A stretch of 64,000 nt of DNA, from assembly GCA_025558095.1 (NCBI GenBank), contig JAIVFI010000028.1, positions 310,001 through 374,000 of the forward strand, given 5' to 3'. Positions 32,533 through 46,182 of this stretch are shown here, piece after piece. A program made the translations under genes and the position numbers. Position 1 is the stretch's first letter, and every line of letters begins with the position of its first letter. This DNA is from Hyaloraphidium curvatum. Lineage: Eukaryota > Monoblepharomycota > Hyaloraphidiomycetes > Hyaloraphidiales > Hyaloraphidiaceae. The notes under the pieces were generated by a model, which searched no databases, was not told where the DNA came from, and worked only from the letters and a program-made list of their open reading frames with translations.

Positions 32533-34295
32533 TCAGCTCAAGGTACAAGAGGATTCGTCCTTCTTCTTCTTCCCGCCCTTCGGGCTCCCAGCCGGCGACG
32601 CACGCTGGCCCGCCGATGCGGGTGGCGGCGACGCCGGTCCCACCGCCGCAACCGGCGCCGCAGGCCTCGTGGGGTTCGCCGTGACCTCCCTCAACCGCTG
32701 ATCGATGCTGGGAGGTGCCGATGCGGGCAGCTGCGGGGCCGCCTGGGCAGCAGGCGGCTGCGGCGACGGGGCAGGGCGGAGTTCCGCGGCGCGTCGGTTC
32801 TCCTCCTCCTGGAGCGAGATGGCGAGCGCGAGGCTGGAATGAAGGGGCGACGGGCGGCCAGCGAGATCAGCAGAGCTCGATCGCCGGGCACTGACGGCAC
32901 GGAACCCACTCGGCGTCCTCCTCCGGGTTCCCGGTTCGCAGCTGATCGAGCTGCGGATCCGAAGCGATCGGCGTGGTACCAGATGCCACGTACGGGTGGA
33001 AAAACTCGTCGACGAGCTGGGTATCGCCGTCAAAGTTGTTGAGGCTCTCCCACGCCGCGCCGGAGGTCGCGTAGCTGGTCAACGGCTGTCAGGCGTGACA
33101 CAGAGGCGATCGCTGGCGAACCCACCCGACATCCGTGCAGAGAGTATCTGGACGTGCGCGGAGCGAGCAAAAGGAGGGAAATCAATGAAACGCTACGGGC
33201 CCGCCGTCGTGCACAAAACCCACACAGCTCGCCCTGGGGCGATTTCATGAGCGTCGAGAAGTGGTTCGACCGGAAAAACACCGCCAGGGCAAACGGCGGC
33301 AGCTGCTCGCTGAGCTGCGTCAGCCCGTGCGCCGTGAGCTGCGTCGAGGTGGCGTTGAGGAACCGCTGGATCACCTCCCCCGCGTGGAGGGTGGCAACGA
33401 GGTCCCGGGTGGAGCCGGCGGGGGCGTCGGGACGGGGGGCGTCGAGATCCTTGCCGGTCGTCTCGGCGTCGATGAGCATCTCCACGCAGTGGTTGTAGGA
33501 TTTCGCCTGGCGGACGACGACGTCGTGGGTTTCCAGGTCCTGCGGGTCCACGGTCCAGCCTGGCGGTCGCGTCAGCAGGACTGTGGAAGGGCACAGCGGG
33601 TGGTGAGACCCACCGTGGAGGAGGTCGACGTCGAAGGCGGAAAAGACGCTCAGCGCCGGGCTCGGCTCGAAGCCCCGGATGTCGTTGAAGTAGATGTTGA
33701 TGTCCAGGCCGTGGCGCAGCGAAGGCAGCACCGTCAGCACGTCCCCGACGCGGTCCGAAGACATGTCCACGCCGTACCCCGCGGCGGCACGCTTCTCCAG
33801 CTTGCCAACCACGAGGTCGCCCAGCATCGCGGCGATCGTGTCGAAGCTCACGTGCTCGCCCTCGAAGGCGAGCTCCCCGCGGAGGATGAGCACGTTGCAG
33901 AGCGCCAGGGCCGCGCAGGGGCCGAACTTGTTCTGGGACAGGATCTTGACCGTCCGGTACTCGTCGGCGTTGGGGTCGTAGAACTTGAGCGGCTTCAGCT
34001 GGAACACGTCGTCGCGTTCCTCCTCCTGGCGGGGCGGTGTTTCCGCGGCGCCGACGGGAGCGGGGCCACCGGCAGAGGGTTCAGCGTCGACATTGCCGGC
34101 AGAACCGACAACAGGCTCCGTGGCAGCCGAGTCCGATGCCGGGCCGGGGGTGCCGGTAGCCGGGTCTGGCTCCAATGTCCGATCTTCCCGAGGGGCGGGG
34201 GCCGCGCCGTTGGCGGGGGCGTCCGCCGGCGCCGGGGCCGCGGACATCGAGGCCTCCGGGATCTGCGCGTCCGCGGCAGGCTCTGCAGGCGGCAT
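32533..34295 (-). CDS. MINDY-1/2-type deubiquitinase with a CaaX end
   Basis: Five exons from the ATG at 34295. After a Pro/Ala-rich N-terminus comes the MINDY catalytic domain: ILSQNKFGPCAALALCNVLI with the catalytic Cys, VLPSLRHGLDINIYFNDI, LLHGWTVDPQDLE, LTAHGLTQLSEQLP, and FFRSNHFSTLMKSPQG with the catalytic His. YTLCTDVGYATSGAAWESL completes the fold. These match FAM63A/B, which cut K48-linked ubiquitin chains. The C-terminal part LALAISLQEEEN resembles a ubiquitin-interacting motif. The protein ends GGKKKKDESSCTLS, a polybasic stretch plus a CaaX box, which would allow prenylation and membrane attachment. Its start lies 31 bases from the divergent kinase gene's ATG. Confidence 0.85.
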
Positions 34296-34325
34296 CGTCG
34301 TCCTGGCTGCTGAGGTGAACGTGCG

Positions 34326-36123
<1,798 letters not shown>

Positions 36124-36279
36124 CTGGAAATCTGCGGTCTGGCACGTAATCTGAGCATCTTGCACGCATTCAACCCCCCGCAGCCACGTGATTCGACGCT
36201 GTGCGGTACAGCGTGATCGGCGCCACGCGGGCGGCGGCCAAACATTGGCGGCCCAGATTACACATTGCGCGGCGCAAAG

Positions 36280-36943
36280 ATGTCCCGGGTCGCGTCCGCG
36301 GTCATGACCGTGTTCTTCTCCTACGCTGCCTACGTCCAGCAGAACGATCCAGGTGCGCTCCGCTGTCCTGCGCTGGGGAGCGCGCTCACCCGGGGCACCC
36401 GCTCCAGACGGCTACATCTTCTGGATCCCGCTGTACCTCAACAGCGCGCTGGCCTGCCTGATGCTGGCGCTGAACTTCAAGATGGCGTTCAAGTTCCTCG
36501 GGGCGGCCGCGCTGTTCTTTGGCGGGCTGAAGCTCAGGGAGACCGTGCAGTGGCCCGTGTCGCTGGAGGAGGCGAAAAAGTACTACGATTTCGACACGGA
36601 GCTCGGCAGGGAGACGGGCGGGCTGACCATCGTGGTGCTGTGGTTCGTGGTGATGATCATTCTGGAGGACAATGCCCTGGACAGGGCGGAGAAGGAGGCG
36701 GTGGGCCGGGCCAAGCGGGCCGCGGACGCGGCGCCGGCGAACGGCGCCGCCAACGGGACTGCCGAAGCTCCTGCGCCGGCCAAGAAGAAGGCCGCCTCGA
36801 CCTTGCTCGAGTTCGGACTCATCTTGGTGTCGCTCGCCATCCTGGGGTCGGTGTATGTGATGCCAAAGTACTTCATGAAGCCGCCGGCGGAGGAGCACTG
36901 CGCCGGCGTCGGCTTCTCCGTTCCGGAACCAAAGGCCGCATGA
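36280..36943 (+). CDS. TMEM220-family membrane protein
   Basis: Exons 36280-36352 and 36408-36943; 202 residues. The first exon holds MTVFFSYAAYVQQNDP and the second starts DGYIFWIPLYLNSALACLM. This VQxNDPD junction is the TMEM220 signature; the intron splits the Pro-Asp pair. Further membrane segments are AFKFLGAAALFFGGLKL, GGLTIVVLWFVVMIIL (after the ELGRETGGL motif) and FGLILVSLAILGSVYVM. The Ala/Lys-rich loop between the last two is longer than in animals. The family has four or so membrane passes; its function is unknown to me. Confidence 0.72.
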
Positions 36944-37011
36944 CGACACGATGCTCTGTTCATCAACCGTATGTACAAAAGTATGTAGACAGATACAACA
37001 ACGCAAGACCA

Positions 37012-40000
37012 TTACCAGCTCGGCTTCTTCTTTCGCAGCAGATCCAGCTCGGAATTAGCTTCAGTTAGTTTGGTTTCAAGATCGGCAATCAGAGACTTCA
37101 GTGCGGCTATGTACTGCTTGGCCGGATCCGGCAAAGCTTGCAAAACAGGCGCGATTGAAGGGTTGTTGATGTCGAGGGCGGAGAGGGCGGCCACGAGGTC
37201 GCCGGAGCCGACGGTTCCGGCTTCCTTGCCGGCTTTCACAAGGAGGTTCGAAGCTGCAGGCGGATCGGAGGCCCGGTCCTTGCTGCCCAGCAGGGACGGT
37301 TTCGGCGGCTGGGCACGGCCGAATGCGTCGATCGGGCCGCTATCGGCGTCCCAGGGTTCGACAAACTGTAAAGACAGGTCAGCAATGGCCAGGAACGACG
37401 ACAGCAATCATCCGTACCTGCCCGAAACCGTACCGCGCGTCCTCGGTGTTGTCGTCGAACCCGACGATCTCATCGGCCAGCGCAGCGCTTCTCCGCCGCT
37501 GCTCCAGCCAATCGTCGTCCTGGGCACCGCGGTCGCCCGGCAGCGTGGAAAACAGCGACCGCGGCTCCGGCCCGAAGGCACCGCCCAGCAGGCCGTTCTC
37601 CACCTGCGGCGGCAGGAAGAAGTTGCCGCCGGGCCGCTGGCTCCCGATGGCACCAGGAGGCGGAGCATTCGAAGATCTGCGCGGCATATCGACAGCGGGG
37701 TCGAGCCCGGCGCGCTGGTCCGGCATCATGGCGACGGGGGTGTTGAGGCCGAGGGTGGAGGCGGTAACACCCTCGAACCGGGCGTCGTTGGCAAAGAGGA
37801 AGCCCAGGCCGATGGTCGCCAGCGAGCGCATGTCGGGCGCGCCCCCTGTGTTTGCCCTGCCTTTCTCCTGGAAGAGCGGCGACGTCGCGATCGACGCCTG
37901 GATCTGGGCCTGCTGCTGCGTAGCATTGAGGGCGGCAAGCCCCTTTTTGCTGAACACCGCAATCAGGTTGGTCGTTTCGTTGAGATCGCGCGCCGCTCTT
38001 GCCGCCTGTAGCACGTCAGTTGTGTCCCTAAAGGGACAGAGCAAAAGCTCACCTCTTCGGCCGACGAGAAGAACACGAGGCAGCTCTCCCGGAAGAACTG
38101 CACGTCGCGGTAACCCTCGTACACCGACAGCAGCTTGACAAATTCGCCCGGCGTCGCGTTGAAGGGAAGGTTGCTGACATGCAGGATCGGGCACGGCAGC
38201 CCGGTGTCCGTCTTGTCGTTCCGGGAGGTGTAGTCGTATTTGGGGAACACGCAGCGCATACGGGTGTTGAGGTGGATCCAGTCCATCGCCCGCCGAGCGT
38301 GCTCCATGGTCGCGAAGCAGGCGTAGATGTAGTCGCTGGACGTCGAGTTGGATCCGTCAACAAAGTCGGAGACAGCGCACCAAGAATACGCACCGGTAGA
38401 AGGCGATCCGCTGGAAACCGTCCAGCGACGACAGCATGCGCCGGATATCTGCCCGGTCCATCGTGATATTGCCGATCTTGAGCGTGACCTTGGGCGCGTG
38501 GCTGCCCGACGACTGCAACAAACCCCCAGACACCTCCCCATTCCGACCCGGTCCAGCCAGGTAGTCAGAATCCGAGGTCCCCGGCGACGGCACCGAGATG
38601 GGCTGCTCGTCGTCCTCCCAGAACTCGAGGCGCTCCTCCCGCGCCGAGAACCCGCCGCTGCTCGCGCTACCGAGGCTCCCCGGGATGCCCGTGGGCATCA
38701 TCGGCCGGCCGTTGGCCCCGGGCATTGGGTACGCGGCGGGGTAAAAGACGGCGCAGAGGTTGGTCCGGGCGTTGATGTCCTCCACACAAGCCTTTGCCTG
38801 CTCCACGGTCTGGAACCAAACGTGGCAGTCCTCGCGGCCGAAGCGGACCTCGCCAGTGGAGCCGGGGTAGCTCCGGAAGAGCTTGACGAACTCGCTCTCG
38901 ATGGCGTTGCTGGGGAAGTTGCCCACGCGCACGATCTTCGAGGGCTCGCCGACCTCGGGCCTCACGAACGGCGCCGCGTACTCGATCTGCGCAAACGCGG
39001 CCTGCATTCGCGTGGTGGCGTGAATCTGCTCAATGGCCTTGCCAGCCGACGCGACGTCTTTGAACACGACAAAGACCCAGTTGGGGTAGAAGGCGATCCG
39101 GGAAAAGCCATCGAAGCCACTAAACAGCTGCTTCAGCTCCGCGCGGTCCTTGGTCAGGTTGGACACATGCAGAGTCGACTTGGGATCCGCCTTGGCGCTG
39201 CCGTACCCGGCCGGTCCCGGACCGAGGCCGAGGGCGCCGAGGTTGGCGGCCAGCACGGCCTTGGTCTCGTCCTCCCACCCTTCTTCGTCGAGCGTGCCGA
39301 AGCCGGCCTCACCCTTGAAGAAGGTGGCGATGAGGTTCGTCCGCACGTTGAGGTCCTCGAGGCACTTTTTCGCCCGCGCGGTGTCCTCGAAGTAGACCTT
39401 GCACGCCTCGCGAAAGAAGTACACCTCGCGGAAGCCCTCGTACATCTTGAAGATCTTTGTCAGCTCCAGGTTGGTCGCGTCCCAGGGAAGGTTGCAGACG
39501 TAGAGCACGGGGCATGGGCTCCCCGCGTCGGGGACGATGTAGTTGGGCGAGTACTCCTCGCGCGCGTAGCTGGCGCGCATCTTGGTCTCGCGGTGCAGCC
39601 GGTCGATGGCCTCGGCCGCCTGCTGCGGCGTCGAAAAGACGGCAAACACCCAGTCGCGGTAAAAGGCCACGCGCACGAAGCCGGGGAAGCTGGAGAGGAG
39701 CTGCAGCAGGTCCGCCTTGTCGTGGCTTGTCCCAGGCCCGGCCGCGTTGGGAGCTGGCGCGTTGGCCACAGACAGGTTGGTGATGTGGATCGTCGCCCGC
39801 GGCGGCCGTCCAGAGGCCGCGTGGGAAGAGGCCAGGCTGCCGACCGACGACGCCATCTTGTTGCTGTAGCCCTCGTCCTCGTCGTCCGATCCCTCGCCGT
39901 CCTCGCTCGCCGCGTTCTCCGAGCCGCGATCGCTGCCGCGCTCGCTCCCGCCGCGCGCCGAGCCCGTTTCTGAGCCGGTCTTGGCGCTCGTTCCGGTGGC

Positions 40001-41772
40001 GCTGGCTGCGAACCCGCCGCCGCCGGACCAAAACGTGGCCACAAGATTGGTCTCCTCATTAAGTTCCTTGCGGGTGCGATCGGCGCTCTCCGTATCCCGG
40101 AAGTACACCTGTGAAATCTCCGTCAGAAATGTCTTCGAAACAGACGACGTGGGGCGTGTCCACCTTGCACGAGCCACGGAAGAAATAGGCATCCTGGAAC
40201 CCCTCAAAGTCGCTGAAAAGCCTACGAAACTCGTTGGGGTTCGCGTTGAAAGGAAGGTTTGTGACGTAGAGGGTCGGATTCGGCGGACCAGACGGCGGTG
40301 GCGGGTGCTTTTGGAGGTACTGGGGAGGCGGGCGTGACCGGTGAGCCAGCGCACGGTAAAGCCGTTCCCGACCGACCACCCACGTTCTCCTTAGTGAAAC
40401 TTGCCCTCATGCCGCCCAGGAATCCGACAGTCCCGTCGTTGACGATCCTCATCGCGGCGTGGGCGGCCTCGGCGCTCACGAAAACGAGGAAGCACCAGTC
40501 CCGGTAGAAAGCGATCTTCTTGAACCCCGCCAAGGAGCGAGAAAACCGCCGCAGGTCAGCGCGGTCCAGGTGTTGTGGGATCGACGTGAGCTGGAGCGTG
40601 GTCCGGGGTGCGGCCTGGTATGGCCGGTCGCGGGCGCCATGCGGCCGCTCTCGCGAGTAGTCCCGGTCCTCGGAGCCGGAGCCGGCAGAGCGGTCCCGGC
40701 GGAACTGGTCGCGGTCGCGGGCAGCTGGGCCCCACGGGTCCCGGGGGCCGCCTGCGCCGGCAGAGAAGTTGGGGGCGGGGGTGGAGGCGGGGACGGAGAT
40801 GATGGGCACGGGCACGCTGGCCACGGCGATGCTGAACACGCCCTCCTGCAGCGGCTGGGCCGCGAGGAAGGCCTGGAGGAACTGTGGGGCGTGAAAGCGC
40901 AGCAGGGCGGCTGTCGAGCTGGGGTCCGGCTCGCCCGAGGGCGCGATCCAGATGATGTTCTCCAGCCCGGGCACGCAACCGACGACCCAGTTGCCGACCT
41001 GCTCCTTGGGCGTGCCGGGCGGGTGGCCGAGGGTGACCTGCACCTCGGTGTGGTCGTTGCGCGTCGGCATGCCCGGCGGACCGTGCCTGCCCAGGGCGCC
41101 CGGGAACGTCTGCGAGGCCGCGGCGTGCAGGGGCTGGCCGGCGGCGGCCAGCGCAGCGGCGTGGGCGGCGGCCTGGGGGCCGACGGTGCCCTTGTGGCCG
41201 CCAACGCCGGGCGCCGGGCCCAGCGGCAGCCCGTTGGGCATGGGCATGCCCTGCCCCGGCGGCGGGCCACCCAGCTGCTCAGAACCACGCACGTAGACGG
41301 CCTCCCAGTTCGTCGCCTGCGTGATCGTCTCCAGCAGGTGGCGCGCGTAGTCCTCCGACGACAGACGCACGACGGCCTCGCCGACGGGGGCGCCGGGGCC
41401 GGGCGCCCGCGCCACGTCGACGGCGACCACGCCGGGGAACAGCAGCAGGAAGCGCTCGATCTCGTGGCGCGGCAGCGCGAAGAAGCGCAGCGCCACGGCG
41501 GCCGACGGCGGGCCGGGCGGCGGCGGCGGAGGTGGGTGCACGCGGAACGAAGGGTCGGGCACCGCCGTCACGCCGACCAGCTGCCGCAGCGACGCCCAGT
41601 TCGCCGGGTCGGGCGACGCGACAACGTGCGCCGACCCGTCGGGGTGCACGACCAGCCGCCGGAACGACGGGTGGATCCGCAGCGAGTGGAACAGCCCCGG
41701 GAGGTCCGCCGAGGGCACGTGCAGCGCAAACGTGTCGCCGGGATCTCCCGGCCCCCCGCCGCGGCCGCTCAT
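37012..41772 (-). CDS. Large protein with eight tandem RRM-like domains
   Basis: Exons 41772-40384, 40319-40164, 40108-38394, 38335-38053, 38005-37418, 37365-37012, all in phase; 1,494 residues. After about 400 residues with Pro/Gly-rich linkers, four modules follow. Each has an A-type RRM (RIAFYPNWVFVVF-like core with a following IHATTRMQAAFAQIEY) and a B-type RRM (LYVCNLPWDATNLELTKIF, YEGFREVYFFREACKVYF, then EDLNVRTNLIATFF). The RNP motifs are poor in the aromatics of classical RRMs. The closest by-eye similarity is to RBPMS/Scw1-type RRMs. The C-terminus ends in a short coiled-coil (LIADLETKLTEANSELDLLR). A role as an RNA-binding or scaffold protein is inferred. A further ATG lies upstream at 41841. 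Confidence 0.75.
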
Positions 41773-41939
41773 GGCGACCCCTCTGCCCCCCGGTGGCGTG
41801 TTTGGTGGTCCGGAAACCTCAGGCGTCCGCTGGAATGGCAAGGGAATTCACTCGACCCAAGCACCGCCGAACCGCTGAAGCCCCCGGCTCTGAGTTCAGG
41901 GACGACTAGTTGGGCTCCTGTGAGAGCCAGCAGTCTGCG

Positions 41940-42750
41940 ATGAACATCTTTGGCCTCTCTGGCAGCAAGGTGGGCCCGCATCGCCCCACTCCAGGCGCCG
42001 CTAACAACCCCCAGACCTTCAAGGCAAAGGGCCGCAAACATGCCTCGCACGACGCCCGGTCGCACCGGCTCAAGCAGCACGCCGAGGACATGCTCGGCGG
42101 CGCGAGCCTGAAGCTGGCCGTGCAGCTGCCCGAGGGCGAGTCGGCCGACGAGTGGATCGCGGTCAACATTGTCGACTTCTTCAACCAGATTCACCTGGTC
42201 TACGGAACCATCACCGGTGGGCATTTTTTGGAAGTCGCACGGGGCCTGTCCCGGCACATCGTGCTGACTGGGCTCCGTTCTGCCGCGCTCTTTGCCCCGC
42301 CTTCCCCGGCAACCTCTCCGGATTCCAGAGTTCTGCACCCCCACCGAGTGCCCAATAATGAACGCGGGTCCCAAGTACGAGTACCTCTGGTCGGACAACC
42401 ACCAGCATCGGAAGCCGACCAAGGTGTCGGCGCCCCTCTACGTGGACCACCTCATGAACTGGGTGCAGGCGCAGCTGGACGACGAGTCCCTGTTCCCGTC
42501 CCAGATCGGCGGCCGCTTCCCGCCCGGCTTCCGCCCCGCCGCGAAAAAGATCGCCGCGAGGCTTTTCCGCGTCTACGGGCACGTGTACCATTCCCACTTT
42601 GACCAGGTGGTGCAGCTCGGCGTGGTGCAGCACCTCAACACGAGCTTCAAGCACTTCCTGCTGTTTGTTCGCGAATTCGACCTCGTGGACGCCAAGGAGC
42701 AGACGCCGCTGAAGGAGGTGATCGAGGCGCTGGTCGGGGAGCAGGCATAG
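41940..42750 (+). CDS. MOB1: MOB1 kinase activator
   Basis: Exons 41940-42216 and 42329-42750; 232 residues. The protein shows the MOB fold throughout: [87 protein letters not shown] and [20 protein letters not shown]. The zinc ligands (two Cys in TEFCTPTEC, two His in YHSHF) are all present. MOB1 binds and activates NDR/LATS kinases (Dbf2, Sid2) in mitotic exit and septation. The start could also be 41910, ten codons upstream. It converges with the NAD kinase gene 159 bases away. Confidence 0.95.
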
Positions 42751-42908
42751 CGGGATCGGGCTCCCCGCTCGACAGGACACTCGAACATGGAGCACACGCC
42801 AGTGATTCCATTGATACCACCAAGAACTCTGATTGTGATACCACAGCACAAAATGTACAGCATTCTGATTTAGATCCATCTCTTGTCTACGATACCGATC
42901 GGACCGGC

Positions 42909-44612
42909 TCACCCGCCCTGTCCCGCGCTCTGGCTGCCCTCGCCGCCTCCATCACCCTCCTCGTCGTCGTCGCACGCGCACAGCGCCCCGACAAACTCCG
43001 CCACCCGCTTCTCGCCCTCGCCCGCGCCCTGGCGCACTCGCTCGTTCCACCGCAGGCACCGCGCCAGGCTCTCGAACCAGTCGTCCGACTGCGACTTGGC
43101 GCAGATGGTCGGGCAGGGGAAGGGGCTCGCGGTGACCGTGACAAAGTCGCCTGGCAGAATGCTGGAGGTCAACAAGGGCCGTGTATGGTAACGCAACGGG
43201 ACAAGCGACCTTGCCGGAGCTCGATCCGGTGGCGCCCGTCGAAGGAGCAGTAGGCGGTGTTGCGCGAGTTGCGCGGAACGACGATGCGGAGCTCCATTGC
43301 GTCGGGGAGGAGCATGGGGCGGAAGGAAAGCGTGTCTGCGGACCTGAGGATCAGGAAAACGGAGCGAAAGAGACGCCCTCCGTCGACCCACGGGCGCAGA
43401 TCGGCGTGACGAGGATGGCCGGCACCTCGGGGTGCACCATCGAGCCGCCCGCCGAAAGCGAGTAGGCTGTGCTCCCCGTCGGCGTGGCGATCACCAGCCC
43501 GTCGGCCTGCACCGTCGTCAGGTGCTTCTCGTCGCCGTACAGCTCCAGCTGCGAGATGTACGGGCTCGGCCCGCGGTCCACAACGAGGTCGTTGAGGATC
43601 ATGAAGCTCTCGGCCGGCACCGGCTTCTGCAGCGCCAGCACCGGCTGCCGCGGGCCGTCGGGGGACGTGCCGCTGTGGCGCAGGGTCGCGTGGTGCGGGT
43701 TCAGAAGCGACGGCAGGGCCGAGTCCGAAACCTGCTGCGGCTGCGCGCGGCGGATGTCTGGCCCGGCGAGCATCGACGCCACGGTGTGCGAGGAGCCGTC
43801 CGCGACGCCCGTCCTGCCGCGACTGCGCCACACGGTGCACCGGAACCGCATGCGCATGTTGACGCGCACTCCGCGGCCGGCGTCGCAGCCCACGACGCGG
43901 CCGAGCACCTTGCGCACGTCCTTGAAGTCGAAGGGCGTCAGGAAGCCCAGCGAGCCCAGGTGGAAGGGGATGATGGGCGGCACCTGGCACTTTTGGAAGA
44001 GCCAGGAGGTGTAGAGCACCGTGCCGTCGCCGCCCAGGGTGATGATGAAGTCCACGAGGTCCGCGCTCTGGGCACACAGTTCGGGAGTCCAGTAGCGCAG
44101 CCGCGACCGCGCCGTGCCCATCGCGTGCTCGATGTCCGCGAACGCCGGGTGCGGCCGCAGCTTGTCGTCCACGTACACCTCGAAGCCGTCGGTCTCGCCC
44201 TTTGCGGGGTGCGGCCGCGGCGTGGTCGCCAGCCACACGGCGAGATGGCGCGTCAGCTGCACCAGCGTGCTGTCCTGCACCTTGGACACGATCATCACCG
44301 AGCGCGGGTTCTCGAGCTGGAGCAGCGCGCGGCCTGAGGTGGACGAGTCAGGTGCGCGCGAAGGGGTCCGTCAGGCGCCCCACCGATCTGCTTGGAGATC
44401 TCGCGCACGCCGACCGTCGTTTCCGCGAGCTGTGCGATCCTGCGGCGGTGTCAGCTGCGCGGGGGTTGGTTGCGGGGCGCCCACTTCGAGGCCGAGGGCG
44501 ACGGCAGCGGCGACGGCGCGTGCAGCCCGTTCTCGGACGGCGCGCGGATCGGCGACGCGGCATCGCGCCCGTTGGGCCGCGGCAGCGACAGGGCCGTCTG
44601 GAACCGCTCCAT
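42909..44612 (-). CDS. UTR1: NAD kinase
   Basis: Five exons. The first ends in a Ser/Pro-rich segment (ATG at 44612), followed by a 45-base intron that removes an in-frame stop. Then IAQLAETTVGVREISKQIGR, PRSVMIVSKVQDSTLVQLTR, and the core FIITLGGDGTVLYTSWLFQ with the GGDG motif. Next PFHLGSLGFLTPFDFKDVRK, NMRMRFRCTVWRSR, AESFMILNDLVVDRGPSPYI, IATPTGSTAYSLSAGGSMVH and LVTPICAHTLSFRPMLLPD. These are the residues that bind NAD and ATP. The product phosphorylates NAD to NADP in the cytosol (UTR1/ATP-NAD kinase). The end, SDDWFESLARCLRWNERV, is the fungal and animal C-terminal form. Confidence 0.94.
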
Positions 44613-44762
44613 GGCGTGCCGGGTGCCTGCTGGGTGTGGGGGACGTCGCTCTACTATATTTAAGGCCCCGGGTCGTCGATCTCCTGTTTGTCATCCGATC
44701 ACCGGGTCTAGAAATAACTCAGCCCCGGCCAGGCAAACCAAGATCCTGGAACGGTGCAGAGG

Positions 44763-46067
44763 ATGGCCACCGCGGTGCTGCCGCCCGAGCCGGCGGCGTG
44801 GATCGGCGAGAGCTACGACGCCGAGTACGACTCGCCGGCCGGCCCGCCGCCGCCGCCCGCCGTGCCGCCCGAGCTGCTGTTCTGCGTGCTCGACTTCCTG
44901 CGGCCGGCCGACCTCGCCGCGTGCCTCCGCGTGTCGCGCGCGTGGTTCGGCCTGGCCGCCGCCGCGCTGTACGCGCACAAGACCGCGCACTTCCGCCTCG
45001 GCGACCCGCGCGTGGCCGGCTTCGTGCGCGCACTGGAGCTCTCGCCGCGCGCAGACACATACCGCGCCCTGCCGCGCCGCATCCGCTTCGGCGTCGGCGG
45101 CGAGGACGTGGCAGAGGCAACCATCCTCGAGTTCGCCGCCGCTGTCAACCGCATCCTGCACCTGTGCGAGCGGCTGGTCCGCGTCGAGGTCGTCGGCTCG
45201 GGCGACTCGAGCCAGCGCTCGTGGCTCTACAGGCCCATCGGCCAGGCTTTCGTGACCAAGCAGCGCAACTTCGACATCACGTCCGTCATGATGTCGACGC
45301 TGTCAATCGGCGCGATCAGCTACGAGGCCGTCATGGCCATCGCCACGCACTACCCCGGCCTGACGGCCCTCGAGTTCAACAACGTCGAGTTCGACCTGAC
45401 GTTTCCCTACCACGCCCTGTCGCGCTCGATTCCAAAGCTGCGGCACCTCACCCTGACCCAGCACAACCTGTCCACGGACAAGCTGGAGCTGCTGCTCAAG
45501 GGGTGCGAGTCCCTGACGAGCCTGCACATCATGGGCAACGACCTGCTGGACGACGCTGCCGCCCGCATCGTGGCCGGCCTCGGCGGCAGCCTGCGCAAGC
45601 TCGTCGTGCAGTGCGCCGGCGACTGGCCCTCGCAGGAAGGGCTGTCGGCCATGTTTTCGGGCCTGCACGCGCTCGAGCACGTCGAGGTGTCGGCACAGAG
45701 CCCCTACGGCGAGGCCGAGGGCCTGTCGGACGGCGTCGTCGTGGCGCTGGTCGAGTCGTGCCCAGACCTACGCTTCGTGCGGCTGCAGAACCTGCCCTCG
45801 CTGACGGAGCTGAGCGTCTCGGCCCTGCACTCCGAGAGGCTGCGGAACCTGAGGGACATCGTCATCGTCGATTGCTGGGGGATCGACGCCGCCGCCACGC
45901 GGCGGCTCATGAGGAACCAGAAGCGGAACCGAATCGTGGTCGTGGAAAAGGGGTGGATGGACCGCATGGGGTACCGCTTCCGCGAGAAGCTCTCGAACCC
46001 GCCGGCATACCTGCTCGCCATGGCGGTGGTGTCCAACTTTTTCCTCATGCGCTGGATCCTCTTCTGA
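44763..46067 (+). CDS. F-box/leucine-rich-repeat protein with C-terminal membrane tail
   Basis: One exon, 434 residues. The F-box is VPPELLFCVLDFLRPADLAA with CLRVSRAWFGLAAAALY, near residues 38-75. Leucine-rich repeats follow, for instance YPGLTALEFNNVEFDLTFPY, IPKLRHLTLTQHNL, CESLTSLHIMGNDLLDDAAA and CPDLRFVRLQNLPSLTELSV. The end is unusual: after VVVEKGWMDRMGYRFREKLS comes AYLLAMAVVSNFFLMRWILF, a hydrophobic segment with no further residues. That pattern suggests a tail anchor. F-box proteins couple SKP1 and cullin-1 to ubiquitylation targets. Membrane placement is inferred. An ATG nine bases earlier (44754) is also possible. Confidence 0.78.
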   Translation: MATAVLPPEPAAWIGESYDAEYDSPAGPPPPPAVPPELLFCVLDFLRPADLAACLRVSRAWFGLAAAALYAHKTAHFRLGDPRVAGFVRALELSPRADTYRALPRRIRFGVGGEDVAEATILEFAAAVNRILHLCERLVRVEVVGSGDSSQRSWLYRPIGQAFVTKQRNFDITSVMMSTLSIGAISYEAVMAIATHYPGLTALEFNNVEFDLTFPYHALSRSIPKLRHLTLTQHNLSTDKLELLLKGCESLTSLHIMGNDLLDDAAARIVAGLGGSLRKLVVQCAGDWPSQEGLSAMFSGLHALEHVEVSAQSPYGEAEGLSDGVVVALVESCPDLRFVRLQNLPSLTELSVSALHSERLRNLRDIVIVDCWGIDAAATRRLMRNQKRNRIVVVEKGWMDRMGYRFREKLSNPPAYLLAMAVVSNFFLMRWILF

Positions 46068-46182
46068 GTTTCGGCTTGGACGGAAAGGAGAGGATATGAA
46101 GGCGCAAGAGAAATGCGCAGGAAAGCTTGAGCAACCAGATAATTGTATTTACGGTATCCGACAATCGAACGGGTATCATCAG

